Part shown: piece by piece, positions 33,863 to 42,627 of the stretch
Layout: every line of letters begins with the position of its first letter
Position numbering within the stretch: the first letter of the stretch is position 1
Assembly (NCBI GenBank): GCA_963702165.1
Contig: OY969722.1
Coordinates: forward strand, 1,302,001 to 1,366,000
DNA length: 64,000 nucleotides
DNA from: Terrimesophilobacter sp963702165
GTDB taxonomy: Bacteria > Actinomycetota > Actinomycetes > Actinomycetales > Microbacteriaceae
Direction of reading: 5' to 3'
Notes under the pieces: generated by a model
What the model was told of the DNA's origin: nothing
Database searches by the model: none
Seen by the model: the letters and a program-made list of their open reading frames with translations, nothing else
Position numbers and translations under genes: made by a program

Positions 33863-35071
33863 TCAGCCCAGCAGCACGCTCTGGAACTCGCTGCTGTATC
33901 GCTGTTCCTCTGCGTTGGAGAGCTTGCGGAAGACGTGCACCTGCGACAGCGTGTCAGCGTCCGGGAAGATCAGCTGGTTGTCGGCCAGCTCCGGGTCGAT
34001 CGCGACGGCGGCTTCCTTAGCGCCGACGACCGGCGTCACGTAGTTGACCCACGCTGCGACCTCAGCGGCCACCTCCGGCTCGTAGTAGTAATTGATGAGG
34101 GTTTCGACGTTCTTCTTGTGCGCCGATCCCATCGGCACTACGAAGTTGTCGTTCCACAGGGTGCCGCCCGCCTCCGGGATGGCAAACTTCCACTTCTCCT
34201 GGCCGGCCTCGGCGTTGATCAGCGTGATATCACCTGACCAGCAGATGGCGGCGAGGGTGTCGCCGCTGACGAGGTCCTCCAGGTACGAGTTGCCGCGGAC
34301 GGCGCCGATCTGGCCGGATTCGACCTGCTTGCGGAAGACATCCATCGCCTTCGCCCACTCCGGGTCGCCCCAGTCTCCCGAGATGTCGACGCCCTCCTCC
34401 AGCAAGAGCAGCCCCATCGTGTCGCGCATTTCCGACAGCACGCCGACCCGGCCCTTGAGGGACGGGTCCCATAGGTCGCTCACGGACTTGAGGCCGTTCG
34501 GGACCTGCTCGATGTTCCAGCAAATGCCGGCGAAGCCGCCCTGCCACGGGATGCTCTTCTTCCGTCCCGGGTCGAAGTCGGTGTCCGCGAGCGCCGGTGT
34601 GAGGTTGGCGAAGTTCGGGATGTTCTTGTGATCGAGCTCCTGGACATACCCCAGGCTGATCCAGCGGGAGATCATCCAGTCGGTGAGGCAGACGGTGTCC
34701 GCGCCGATGTCCTGGCCGAGCGCAAGCTGGTCGCGCACCTTCGCGTAGTAGGTGTTGTTGTCGTCGACGTCGATCAGGTAGTCGACCTTGATCCCGGTCT
34801 GTTTCTGGAACGCCTCGATCGTCGGGTGCTTCCCGTTATCGTCTTCGTCGATGTAGGTCGGCCAGTTCGCCCAGCGCATCGTCTTGTCGGTGTCGGAGAC
34901 ATCCTTTGCTGGGTTCAGCACGGTTCGCCCGGACGGCGTGCAGGCGGCGAGTCCGAGCGCGATCGCTCCGGCTCCAGCGCCCGCGAGCATAGTGCGCCGG
35001 GAGAGCTGATGCGCACGTGCTTGCTCGACAAGACGACGGATGATCGGGTCTTCGGGCAATTGGCGGTTCAT
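33863..35071 (-). CDS. potD: Polyamine-type ABC transporter substrate-binding lipoprotein, copy 2
   Basis: The product is 402 residues long from ATG 35071; an upstream in-frame ATG at 35116 is less likely. The signal has a twin-Arg motif (SRRTMLAGAGAGAIALGLAAC) and lipobox Cys44. The mature part resembles copy 1 (29593-30759): DYLIDVDDNNTYYAKVRDQLALGQDIGADTV, IPWQGGFAGICWNIEQVPNG, LWDPSLKGRVGVLSEMRDTMG, NVETLINYYYEPEVA. It is first in the minus-strand order binding protein, potA, potB, potC, copy 1. Two copies may differ in ligand, for example putrescine versus spermidine. Divergent from ald across 261 nt. Confidence 0.9.
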   Translation of the reverse strand: MNRQLPEDPIIRRLVEQARAHQLSRRTMLAGAGAGAIALGLAACTPSGRTVLNPAKDVSDTDKTMRWANWPTYIDEDDNGKHPTIEAFQKQTGIKVDYLIDVDDNNTYYAKVRDQLALGQDIGADTVCLTDWMISRWISLGYVQELDHKNIPNFANLTPALADTDFDPGRKKSIPWQGGFAGICWNIEQVPNGLKSVSDLWDPSLKGRVGVLSEMRDTMGLLLLEEGVDISGDWGDPEWAKAMDVFRKQVESGQIGAVRGNSYLEDLVSGDTLAAICWSGDITLINAEAGQEKWKFAIPEAGGTLWNDNFVVPMGSAHKKNVETLINYYYEPEVAAEVAAWVNYVTPVVGAKEAAVAIDPELADNQLIFPDADTLSQVHVFRKLSNAEEQRYSSEFQSVLLG

Positions 35072-35332
35072 TGCTTTGCCTCTTCTCTCAAGCAACGCTG
35101 CAAGGGTCGGAGTCACGCATCACACGTGCCGTGGGTCGATACTCGCACAATCGCACGCAAAAACGCACCACCCACGGATGTTTACGGCAGGTTCTTTTCA
35201 CGATTGTGACGAAATCAGCACAAAACTGTGAGGGTTACGTTCGAAATCCATTGTGGCATCCGGACTATGGTTGTAGCTGAGCGGTGATCCAATGACGGGC
35301 CCGCGCTTCGTCATGTCTACGGCAGGAGAGCA

Positions 35333-36448
35333 ATGAAGGTCGGCATCCCCAAGGAGATCAAGGACAACGAGTTCAGGGTGGCGATCACGCCAGCAGGGGT
35401 TCACGACCTGGTCTCGAACGGACACGACGTCATTGTGGAGACCGGGGCCGGGCTGGGGTCCTCGATTCCCGACAGCGAGTACGCGTCGGCTGGGGCGACC
35501 ATCGCGCCGGACGCCGCGAGCACCTGGAACAACGCCGACCTGTTGCTGAAGGTCAAGGAGCCGGTGCCGAGCGAGTACGGGTTCTTCCGTGAGGACCTGA
35601 CCCTCTTCGCCTACCTGCACCTCGCCGCCGAGCCCGAGCTGACTCGCGCCCTCGTGGAGAGCCGGATGACGGCGATCGCGTATGAGACGGTGCAACTGCC
35701 GTCACGGGCGCTGCCGCTGCTCGCCCCGATGAGCGAGGTCGCCGGACGACTCGCCCCGATCGTCGGCGCCTACTCGATGCTGAAGCCTGCTGGAGGTCCC
35801 GGCCTTCTCGTTCCCGGCGTTCCCGGCACGGCTCCTGCCAAGGTGGTTGTGCTCGGTGGTGGCGTCGCAGGAACGAACGCCATCTCGGTCGCGGTCGGTC
35901 TTGGTGCAGAGGTCACGGTGCTCGACACCAACCTGCAGCGGCTGAAGGAACTCGACGCCCTCTACAGCGGGCGCATCCGCACCATCGCGTCGAATGCGTT
36001 CGAGATCGAGCGCGCTGTCCTGCCCGCCGACCTCGTCATCGGATCGGTGCTGATCCCCGGCGCCAAGGCACCGAAGCTGGTCAGCAACGAGCTGGTGTCC
36101 CGGATGCGACCGGGCAGCGTGCTCGTCGACATCGCCGTCGACCAGGGCGGCTGCTTCGAGGACTCCCACCCGACCACGCACTCGGACCCGACGTTCAGGG
36201 TGCACAATTCACTGTTCTACTGCGTCGCCAACATGCCAGGCGCCGTTCCGAACACGTCGACGTACGCGCTGACCAACGCGACCATGCCGTACGTGCGGGC
36301 GGTCGCGAACAACGGCTGGCAGGTCGCGCTGCAGGCGGACCCGAGTCTCGCGCTCGGGCTGAACACGCACGGCGGCCGTGTTGTCAATCGGCCGGTCGCG
36401 GAGGCGCTCGGCTACGACCACGTGGAGTTGGTCGAGGCGATCGCCTAA
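35333..36448 (+). CDS. ald: Alanine dehydrogenase
   Basis: A protein of 371 residues, the family's usual length, starting at ATG 35333 with GGCAGGAGAG upstream. The catalytic residues sit at their canonical positions: K75 (LLKVKEP) and H96 (YLHLAAE). The NAD fold is VVVLGGGVAGTNAISVAVGLGAEVTVLD, and SGNELVSRMRPGSVLVDIAVDQGG-like text follows. It interconverts alanine and pyruvate plus ammonia with NAD. Next to polyamine uptake and with a class III aminotransferase nearby, it may recycle alanine formed from pyruvate during amine breakdown. Lrp-type control would be expected but is not shown. Confidence 0.97.
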   Translation: MKVGIPKEIKDNEFRVAITPAGVHDLVSNGHDVIVETGAGLGSSIPDSEYASAGATIAPDAASTWNNADLLLKVKEPVPSEYGFFREDLTLFAYLHLAAEPELTRALVESRMTAIAYETVQLPSRALPLLAPMSEVAGRLAPIVGAYSMLKPAGGPGLLVPGVPGTAPAKVVVLGGGVAGTNAISVAVGLGAEVTVLDTNLQRLKELDALYSGRIRTIASNAFEIERAVLPADLVIGSVLIPGAKAPKLVSNELVSRMRPGSVLVDIAVDQGGCFEDSHPTTHSDPTFRVHNSLFYCVANMPGAVPNTSTYALTNATMPYVRAVANNGWQVALQADPSLALGLNTHGGRVVNRPVAEALGYDHVELVEAIA

Positions 36449-36465
36449 CCCCCCTGACCATCATC

Positions 36466-36521
36466 GAGTCGGGAGTAGTCGCCCTTATGAGCGCACCCAA
36501 AAGGGCAACTACTCCCGACTC
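36466..36521. repeat. GAGTCGGGAGT-type long palindrome, copy 1
   Basis: A 21-bp arm at 36466-36486 is inverted at 36501-36521 with one mismatch and a 14-nt loop. It lies between the convergent ald and FtsK/SpoIIIE genes and overlaps the latter's stop codon, so it could serve as a two-way terminator. The arms share their outer and inner parts with copy 2 at 58658-58717. Confidence 0.7.
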
Positions 36522-39363
36522 AATGAGGAGGTTGAGTGCCGGGCAGGGCGACCCGCTCAACCGGTCCGTCGCAGGGAAGAAGCCACGCGGTCTGGCGCGG
36601 GTTCTCCAGCGGCGGCGGCAGCTCAGCGACTCTTGTTACCGCTCGGAACTCGGCGGCGGAGCAGCCGTGCACGAGCACAGGAAGCCTTGACCGTAGTCGG
36701 GGCAGCAGGCCCCAGCGCGCCTGCCACGCATCCGGATCACCGACGATGACCGTGCGGCGTCCGGCGACCACCGGATCCAGCCCGTCTTCCGCCGCCGAAT
36801 CGAGTTCGACGACGTCGATGTCCGGTCCCAGGGTGCGCAGAAGGTCGGCGAGCCGGCTGGGCGCCGCGGCGACAACGGCGAGCGACCCGTCCAGCCGTCC
36901 GGCGAGCGGCGGGGTCACCGGGCCGGGCACAGGGGCAAGTGGATCGGCGAGCACGACCTGGATGCGCTTCGCTTGCCAGTGGCCTCCCCCTGGCTGCAAC
37001 GTCGGATCGTGCAGCCCCGGCTCCCCGCCCGCCAGCAGGTAGTCCGCTCGATCGGGCATCCGCAGGAGAATCCGGCTCTCGCACAGCACCGAGATCGCGT
37101 TCACGAACTGTCCGAGCCGTCTGGCCGCCGCGACGACACAAACGCCGACAGCTGGCCCCTCCTGCAGCACCGCGGCCAGCAGCTCCACGAAGGCCTGCTG
37201 GTAGTCGACGGCGAACCTCGAGCACAGGGTATCCAGGTCGTCGACGAGCAGCAGCGGGACCGTTCGCAGTCCCGCGCGCACCGCGGCGAGCGCGTCGGAG
37301 ACGACATCCCACGCTCCCTCTATGTCGGCCGGGATGAGCTGCGCGTTGCCTGCGGAGCCGACGGCGGCCAGCACACCTGTCTTGCCGGAACCCGCACCAC
37401 CGAGCACCAACAGGTTCCCGTGCCGCCGCGGACAGTAGACCGCGACCGGCTGCTCTTGCCGCTCTGGCAGGTCGAACAGGCCGATCGGCACGGCGAGCTC
37501 ATCCGCGTCCACGTCGTCGTCGTCCTCAGGCTGGACCGGTAGAGCCGAGTACGGCAGTCGCGGCGGCAGCCCATCCAGCCACGGGCGGTGCAGCTCCCAT
37601 TCGCGGTCCCGCCATGCGTTGGCGACCTCCTCGACGTCCGCGGGTCCGGCCAGCGCGAGTTGCACGCTGGTCGGTCGCTCCCCCGCCACTACCGCGAGGG
37701 CCCGACCGGGGGTACGCGGCAGCCGCGACGCATCCGGCACTCCAACCACCGCGGCACTGTCAGCCGGATTGTTCACCCGCAAACAGATCCGCAGGGAGCA
37801 GTTCGCCAGCACGGCATCCCGGACGACACCGGATGGCCGCTGCGTGCACAGCACGAGGTGGAGGCCGAGCGACCGGCCGCGCGCGGCGATGTCGGCGAAC
37901 AACTCGTGCAGGCCGGGGAGCTCGCCGACCATGGCCGCGAACTCGTCGACCATGATCACCAGTCTCGGCAAGACCCCGGGCGCGAGCTCCGCCACGTCCT
38001 TCGCCCCGGCACGCGCAAGCGCCGACTCACGCCTCCTCTGCTCGGCGCGCAGACTCTCCAGGGCGCGGCGTGCCTCCCGCTCATCCAGATCGGTGACGAC
38101 GCCCACACAGTGCGGCAGTCCCGCCAGCGGGGCGAACGCCGAACCGCCCTTGAAGTCGACGAAGAGGAAGTTCACCTCGAGCGGAGAGCGCGTCGAAGCC
38201 AGCGCAAGCGCGAGCGTGACGAGCAGCTCGCTCTTGCCGCTTCCGGTGGTGCCTCCGACGAGCAGGTGGGGGCCGTCCCGCACGAGGTCAAGGATGACTG
38301 GGCCTGCCGCTCCGACCCCGATCGTGCAGCCGAGCACGCCACCGCCGGTGCGGCCGATCGATGAGAACGTGACGGACTCGGGGAGGCCAGCGGATGCGCC
38401 GACACCGTCCTGCTCCGCCGCCAGCGCCAACCGCCGGCTGAACCCGTCGGCCTGTTCCAGCGACGCGAACTCGGGAACGAGGTCACGAACCTCCGGCGCT
38501 TCCGGATGGCTGAGGATGCAGGCAGGAGCCGTCACCGAGACGATCACTCGGCATGAGCTGGGCAGCGCGTCTGCGGTCGCGGCGACCGCGACGACGACCG
38601 TGTCGTCCTCAGACACGAACTCGACGCCGGACACCTCCGGCGACAGCTCAACCCTGTGCGGCAGTTCACGCACCCAGAGCCAGTCAGTTGCGGCCCTGAT
38701 GGTGACCTCACCTGGCCCAAGCGCGAATGCGAGCCTCAGCGTCACCGCTCGCGCGGCGGCGTGAGCGAGAGGGAGCGGGCCGCAGAACCCGATGCCGAGC
38801 CGCGCATCGACGACCACCGGGGCATCCGGAAGGCGGGTCGCGTGCTCCAGCAACTGGAGCAGCGACGGATCGTCGGACAGCGAGGGCGCGAGCTCGAGTC
38901 CGCTGACCAGCGTGCCGCTGCCGATGCGCACCGGCAGCGCATCGCCCGGTCGTGCGCGCCACCGCTCCGGATCCCGGCGGCCGTCGCCGAGCAACCTCGA
39001 CATCGACGGCGCCGCGGATTCGGCCGCGTCGCGCTCGCGGTCGTGCTCGGTCTCGATGCTCCCCTGCGTGCGTCGCACTGCTGCCTTGAATGCAGCAAGC
39101 GCCTCACGGGAGCGACGGGTGTTGCCTCGCCTCGAGTCGGCCAGGCTCGCGATCGCCACCAGCGGCCCGAGCATTGCGAACAGCAGCGTGAACGGCGATG
39201 AGGTCAGCAGAAACAGCGCGAGGGACACCACCACCGGCGCGATCGTCGCGATCAGTGGGAACGGCGCGCGGGCCGGCTCCTGGGGTGGGGTCGGGAACGC
39301 GATCGATGGCACCGGACAACCCCACCAGACGCCGGTGTTCCGCGGATGCTCGTGCCTCGGCAT
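36520..39363 (-). CDS. FtsK/SpoIIIE-type ATPase, EccC/EssC-like
   Basis: A 947-residue membrane ATPase (930 if GTG 39312 is the start). Two adjacent hydrophobic segments at about 34-75 are followed by a stretch resembling the EccC N-terminal region (MSRLLGDGRRDPERWRARPGDALPVRIGSG). The first ATPase domain is complete: GGTTGSGKSE (370-379), LFVDFKGGSAFAPLAGLPHCVGVVTDLD and RLVIMVDEFAAMVGELPGL. The second has GGAGSGKTG (655-663) and LLLVDDLDTL. A third, at the C-terminus, is degenerate with no Walker A. Such ATPases drive type VII (ESX) secretion. No WXG100, EccB, EccD or mycosin gene is near. It is the last gene of the kinase/FHA cluster, 58 nt after the zinc-ribbon/FHA gene. Confidence 0.85.
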   Translation of the reverse strand: MPRHEHPRNTGVWWGCPVPSIAFPTPPQEPARAPFPLIATIAPVVVSLALFLLTSSPFTLLFAMLGPLVAIASLADSRRGNTRRSREALAAFKAAVRRTQGSIETEHDRERDAAESAAPSMSRLLGDGRRDPERWRARPGDALPVRIGSGTLVSGLELAPSLSDDPSLLQLLEHATRLPDAPVVVDARLGIGFCGPLPLAHAAARAVTLRLAFALGPGEVTIRAATDWLWVRELPHRVELSPEVSGVEFVSEDDTVVVAVAATADALPSSCRVIVSVTAPACILSHPEAPEVRDLVPEFASLEQADGFSRRLALAAEQDGVGASAGLPESVTFSSIGRTGGGVLGCTIGVGAAGPVILDLVRDGPHLLVGGTTGSGKSELLVTLALALASTRSPLEVNFLFVDFKGGSAFAPLAGLPHCVGVVTDLDEREARRALESLRAEQRRRESALARAGAKDVAELAPGVLPRLVIMVDEFAAMVGELPGLHELFADIAARGRSLGLHLVLCTQRPSGVVRDAVLANCSLRICLRVNNPADSAAVVGVPDASRLPRTPGRALAVVAGERPTSVQLALAGPADVEEVANAWRDREWELHRPWLDGLPPRLPYSALPVQPEDDDDVDADELAVPIGLFDLPERQEQPVAVYCPRRHGNLLVLGGAGSGKTGVLAAVGSAGNAQLIPADIEGAWDVVSDALAAVRAGLRTVPLLLVDDLDTLCSRFAVDYQQAFVELLAAVLQEGPAVGVCVVAAARRLGQFVNAISVLCESRILLRMPDRADYLLAGGEPGLHDPTLQPGGGHWQAKRIQVVLADPLAPVPGPVTPPLAGRLDGSLAVVAAAPSRLADLLRTLGPDIDVVELDSAAEDGLDPVVAGRRTVIVGDPDAWQARWGLLPRLRSRLPVLVHGCSAAEFRAVTRVAELPPPLENPRQTAWLLPCDGPVERVALPGTQPPH

Positions 39364-39421
39364 CCGGGGACACGGCCGGCTCGGCCCGGTGTTGCGTGGA
39401 GCAGACCTCGTGAGCGCTGAA

Positions 39422-40306
39422 TCAGCTGACGATGAAGAACTGCTCGCCGATGTCGATGCGGGAGCCCCGGATCACCCGGTAGCGTCGGTCAGCCTGCAGG
39501 CGGCGTGGCAGCGCCTCGGGCTCACGCAGCACCGTCCCGTTGCCCGAGTACCGGTCGCGAACCCAGAACGCGCCGGACTCCTGCCCGTACTCGAGGTGCG
39601 TCTTGGACACCGAGCGGGTGGGGTCGACGACCGCGAGCAGCTGGTCGAAGTACTCGCCCGGCTCCGGGCGCGGATTCCGTCCGATGAGACCGGACCCGAA
39701 GACCGTGTAGCTCTCCCCCGTGCTGAATTGGAGCACGAACCGTTCACCGGTGACGCCGGGGACAACGATGCGAGTCGCCTCGACATCCTCGAAGGCCGTG
39801 GCTGGTTCGCCAAGCGCGAGGACCGGCTCGTGCGCGTGCTCGAGATCGGGCGCTGCTTCCGGCGCCGGCTCCGGCTCCGGCTCCGGCTCCGCCTCCGACT
39901 CCGACTCTGGCACCAGCTCCGCTTCCGGCTCTGGTTCCCACTCCGGCTTGAGCTCCGGCACATCGTCGACTTCCGGCATGGTGGGCCCGCCCACCGGAAT
40001 CGGTGTGACCACCGCGGTATCGAGCGGATCGCCGCCCAACGCGAAGGCCTTGCTGACCGCTTGCGACACGAAGCCGCACTCGGGGCAGAAGATGTCCTCG
40101 CGAAGCATGGCCGAGCCACACTGGTCGCACCGGGTCTCATCGAGCGCGGCCCCGAGCCACGGTGACGGCGGCGGCGCTGGTGTCGTCAGCGGACGAGCCA
40201 CGATCGGGCGTGGCGGCGGCGCGACGGTGGTTTTCACCGCCCTGCCGCATTCGCCGCAGAACAGTGCTCCGGTCGGCAGCTCGGTGGAGCAGTAGCTGCA
40301 CTTCAT
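39422..40306 (-). CDS. Double zinc-ribbon and FHA-domain protein
   Basis: A 294-residue protein with two zinc ribbons at the N-terminus (C3, C6, C17, C20; C60, C63, C74, C77), an acidic Pro/Glu linker (about 95-165, PEPEPEPAPEA) and a C-terminal FHA domain (about 205-293: GRNPRPEPGEYFDQLLAV, VSKTHLEY, GNGTVL). FHA domains bind phosphothreonine, so it is a likely target or adaptor of the kinase in the same cluster. The start overlaps the transglutaminase-fold gene's stop by 4 nt. No membrane segment is seen. Confidence 0.88.
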   Translation of the reverse strand: MKCSYCSTELPTGALFCGECGRAVKTTVAPPPRPIVARPLTTPAPPPSPWLGAALDETRCDQCGSAMLREDIFCPECGFVSQAVSKAFALGGDPLDTAVVTPIPVGGPTMPEVDDVPELKPEWEPEPEAELVPESESEAEPEPEPEPAPEAAPDLEHAHEPVLALGEPATAFEDVEATRIVVPGVTGERFVLQFSTGESYTVFGSGLIGRNPRPEPGEYFDQLLAVVDPTRSVSKTHLEYGQESGAFWVRDRYSGNGTVLREPEALPRRLQADRRYRVIRGSRIDIGEQFFIVS

Positions 40307-42627
40307 TGCGGCTTCCCCTCCCGCCGGAACAGCTTGCTGACACTATAGCCACCGAGCGATCGCAGTGAGACGAGCACCTTCAGCCGCTCCCAGCGGGTGA
40401 GCCCGGCACCGAGCGCGTACCGCAGTTCCTCAACCGCACTCCACACCTGGTCCGCATCCTCGTCGCTCGGGTTGCCGGGTGCGAACACCGCACGGTCGGC
40501 CACCGAAGCGAGAACCAGGGGCTGTGTGCCGCCCACCGCCTGGGCCACCTCGAGCCGGGTCGGGGCGGCGCCAGGGCTGACGCCATGATCGATCGCCGCG
40601 TCCTCGAACTCTCGCCATCCGCCGGCGATGCGCAATGCGGGCGTCGACGCCTTCCGCCTGAGCCGGCGCCTGCGCCACTTCGCCGCGGCGATCGTGATGA
40701 ATGGAGACAGGATGATCGCGGCGACGACCAGCGAGAGTCCGAGCACGGCGAGCACCCGGAGGACGATGCCGACGATCACGTTGTCCTCCGCCGGCTGCTC
40801 CTGGGTGCTCTCCGGCGGCAGCTGATTGTCCTGTTGTTCGGGCTCGAGCACCGGCGGTTGGACCGGTGACTGCGGGCGCGCCACGACGGCCGGGTCCTCG
40901 GGAACCTCGGCGGGGATGGGACGCTCCGGCGGCGTCGGGTCGATTGCGACCCAGCCGTAACGGGCGGTGTTCACCTCGATCCACGCGGTGATGTCATTCC
41001 CCCGGATGATGGTGCCGCCGCCCGCGGTGGGATCGGCGGCGAAACCGACGACCACGCGCGCCGGGAACCCGAGTTCGCGCGCCATCAGCGCCGCGGTGAC
41101 CGCGTACTGCTCCTGGTCGCCGATCATCCTCTGCGAGCCGAGAAGTTCGGTGATGCGGTCGGCGGCGTGCCCCGAGCGGCTCATCGGCTCATCCGGATCG
41201 ATGCCGTGACTGATGAACCCCTCGGCGCGCAGCCCCTCGAGCATCGCGGCGAGACGCTGCCCCGGACCGTTCGCGTTTCGCACCCACCTGTCCAGGGTTG
41301 CCGCGAGCTCGTCGGGGACAACCTGCACCGCCGGCTGCGGAAGCGGGTTCGGCTCCAGGCTGGTGAGCTGCTCGGCGGTCGGCTGGGTGGGGATCACCGC
41401 CGTGACCGTGTAGCTGTCGCCGTCGTCCAGCGATCCAAGCACGGCCGCCGAGCCGGTGCTGTCGTTGTAGTAGAAGCTGTCGCGCAGCTGCCGCCCCCGG
41501 TCGCCCGCGAAGTCGATGCTGATGAGCTTGCCGACGGTCGGCACCCAGACATCCGAGTAGCCCTGGATCGTGAACACCGCGGTCACCTCTTCGCCGTCAA
41601 CCGACGACTGGTCGACACGGAACGGCAGACGGGTGAACGAACCGGATGCGCTCTCGACGTCAGGGGTGCCAACCGAGTACACGATGCCGTCGTAGGTGTC
41701 GAGCGTCGCCACCCGGATGAAGGTGCCCGCGGGCAAGCCGTCGACGGTGAACAGCGTGCGGGACGCCTCCGGCTGAGTCAGCATCGCACGGAAACCCACG
41801 AGCGGACTCGCGTAGTCACGCGGGTCGAACGGCTGCTCGATGCTCGAGCGGAGCACGATGCGTTCGTGACCGGGAGGCAGCAGGGTCGCCGCCCCCACCC
41901 CGGTGCCGGCAGCGATGGCGAAGATCGCGCCGGCGCTGAGCAGGGTGCGCACGCCGACGAACGGACCATCCGGTCGCGTCTCCAGCGGCCCGGCAGGGTC
42001 GGTCGCTTGACGCGCGAGCAACCGCACCGCCTCCCGCCTGCGGTACCAGCGCCGCCAGATGAGCCACAGCAGCACGCTCGCCACCAGCCCGAGGGTGAGC
42101 TGGAGTGGCCATTGCGCCTCCATCGGGCCGAAGATGCCTGCAACGAGGTACACGACCACTGGCCCGATGACGGCCAGTTCGCCGTACCGCGCGCGCAGCG
42201 CCACCGACAGGGTGATCACGACCGTGACCAGGATCAGAGCGAAGGCAGGGACGAGCAACGCCTGGAAGCTGCCAACGGGGAGGCTGATGGTGAGCAGTTG
42301 CTTCCAGCCGAGCGCCACGCCGGCGATCAGGTCGATGAGACCGTCGACGGATGGCAGCACACCGGCGATCGCCTTGCCGGGCACCGCCAGCGGGACGCCG
42401 AGCAGCAGGAACGCGCCTGTCGTAGCCAGCAGCAGCACGAGGCTCGACGCGCGCAGGCGGGCCCCGATGACCGCGATCGCAGAGCCGACCAGGACCGTGA
42501 CGACGGCCATGACCACGAACGGCCCACTCTCGTAGGTCGCCCAGAAGGCGGTGATCGCCAGCGCCATGGTGAGCCACACCATCGCGGTGCTGACGACGAT
42601 GAAGCCAACCCGGGGTTGCTGGTTCAT
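40303..42627 (-). CDS. Transglutaminase-fold membrane protein with lost catalytic residues
   Basis: This 774-residue protein has TgpA-like architecture: about five to six membrane segments in residues 8-190, another near 230-250, an extracytoplasmic part with the transglutaminase core at about 480-570, a Pro-rich linker, a membrane segment near 615-640 and a cytoplasmic tail. In active enzymes the core reads GDCEQ and HAWVEV; here it is GDQEQ (Gln505) and ITAWIEV (Thr547), while the Asp of IDPTP (D563) remains. Two of three catalytic residues are gone, so a structural or binding role is likely. It overlaps both neighbours by 4 nt. Confidence 0.85.
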   Translation of the reverse strand: MNQQPRVGFIVVSTAMVWLTMALAITAFWATYESGPFVVMAVVTVLVGSAIAVIGARLRASSLVLLLATTGAFLLLGVPLAVPGKAIAGVLPSVDGLIDLIAGVALGWKQLLTISLPVGSFQALLVPAFALILVTVVITLSVALRARYGELAVIGPVVVYLVAGIFGPMEAQWPLQLTLGLVASVLLWLIWRRWYRRREAVRLLARQATDPAGPLETRPDGPFVGVRTLLSAGAIFAIAAGTGVGAATLLPPGHERIVLRSSIEQPFDPRDYASPLVGFRAMLTQPEASRTLFTVDGLPAGTFIRVATLDTYDGIVYSVGTPDVESASGSFTRLPFRVDQSSVDGEEVTAVFTIQGYSDVWVPTVGKLISIDFAGDRGRQLRDSFYYNDSTGSAAVLGSLDDGDSYTVTAVIPTQPTAEQLTSLEPNPLPQPAVQVVPDELAATLDRWVRNANGPGQRLAAMLEGLRAEGFISHGIDPDEPMSRSGHAADRITELLGSQRMIGDQEQYAVTAALMARELGFPARVVVGFAADPTAGGGTIIRGNDITAWIEVNTARYGWVAIDPTPPERPIPAEVPEDPAVVARPQSPVQPPVLEPEQQDNQLPPESTQEQPAEDNVIVGIVLRVLAVLGLSLVVAAIILSPFITIAAAKWRRRRLRRKASTPALRIAGGWREFEDAAIDHGVSPGAAPTRLEVAQAVGGTQPLVLASVADRAVFAPGNPSDEDADQVWSAVEELRYALGAGLTRWERLKVLVSLRSLGGYSVSKLFRREGKPQ

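Noticed and set aside
36520..39363. DNA-translocating FtsK of cell division
   Set aside because: No gamma (DNA-reading) domain and only two short membrane segments; two ATPase domains plus the EccC-like N-terminal stretch fit the type VII ATPase group better.
39855..39915. A tandem DNA repeat (GGCTCC units)
   Set aside because: It is the codon run for the Pro/Glu linker of the zinc-ribbon/FHA protein and needs no separate explanation.
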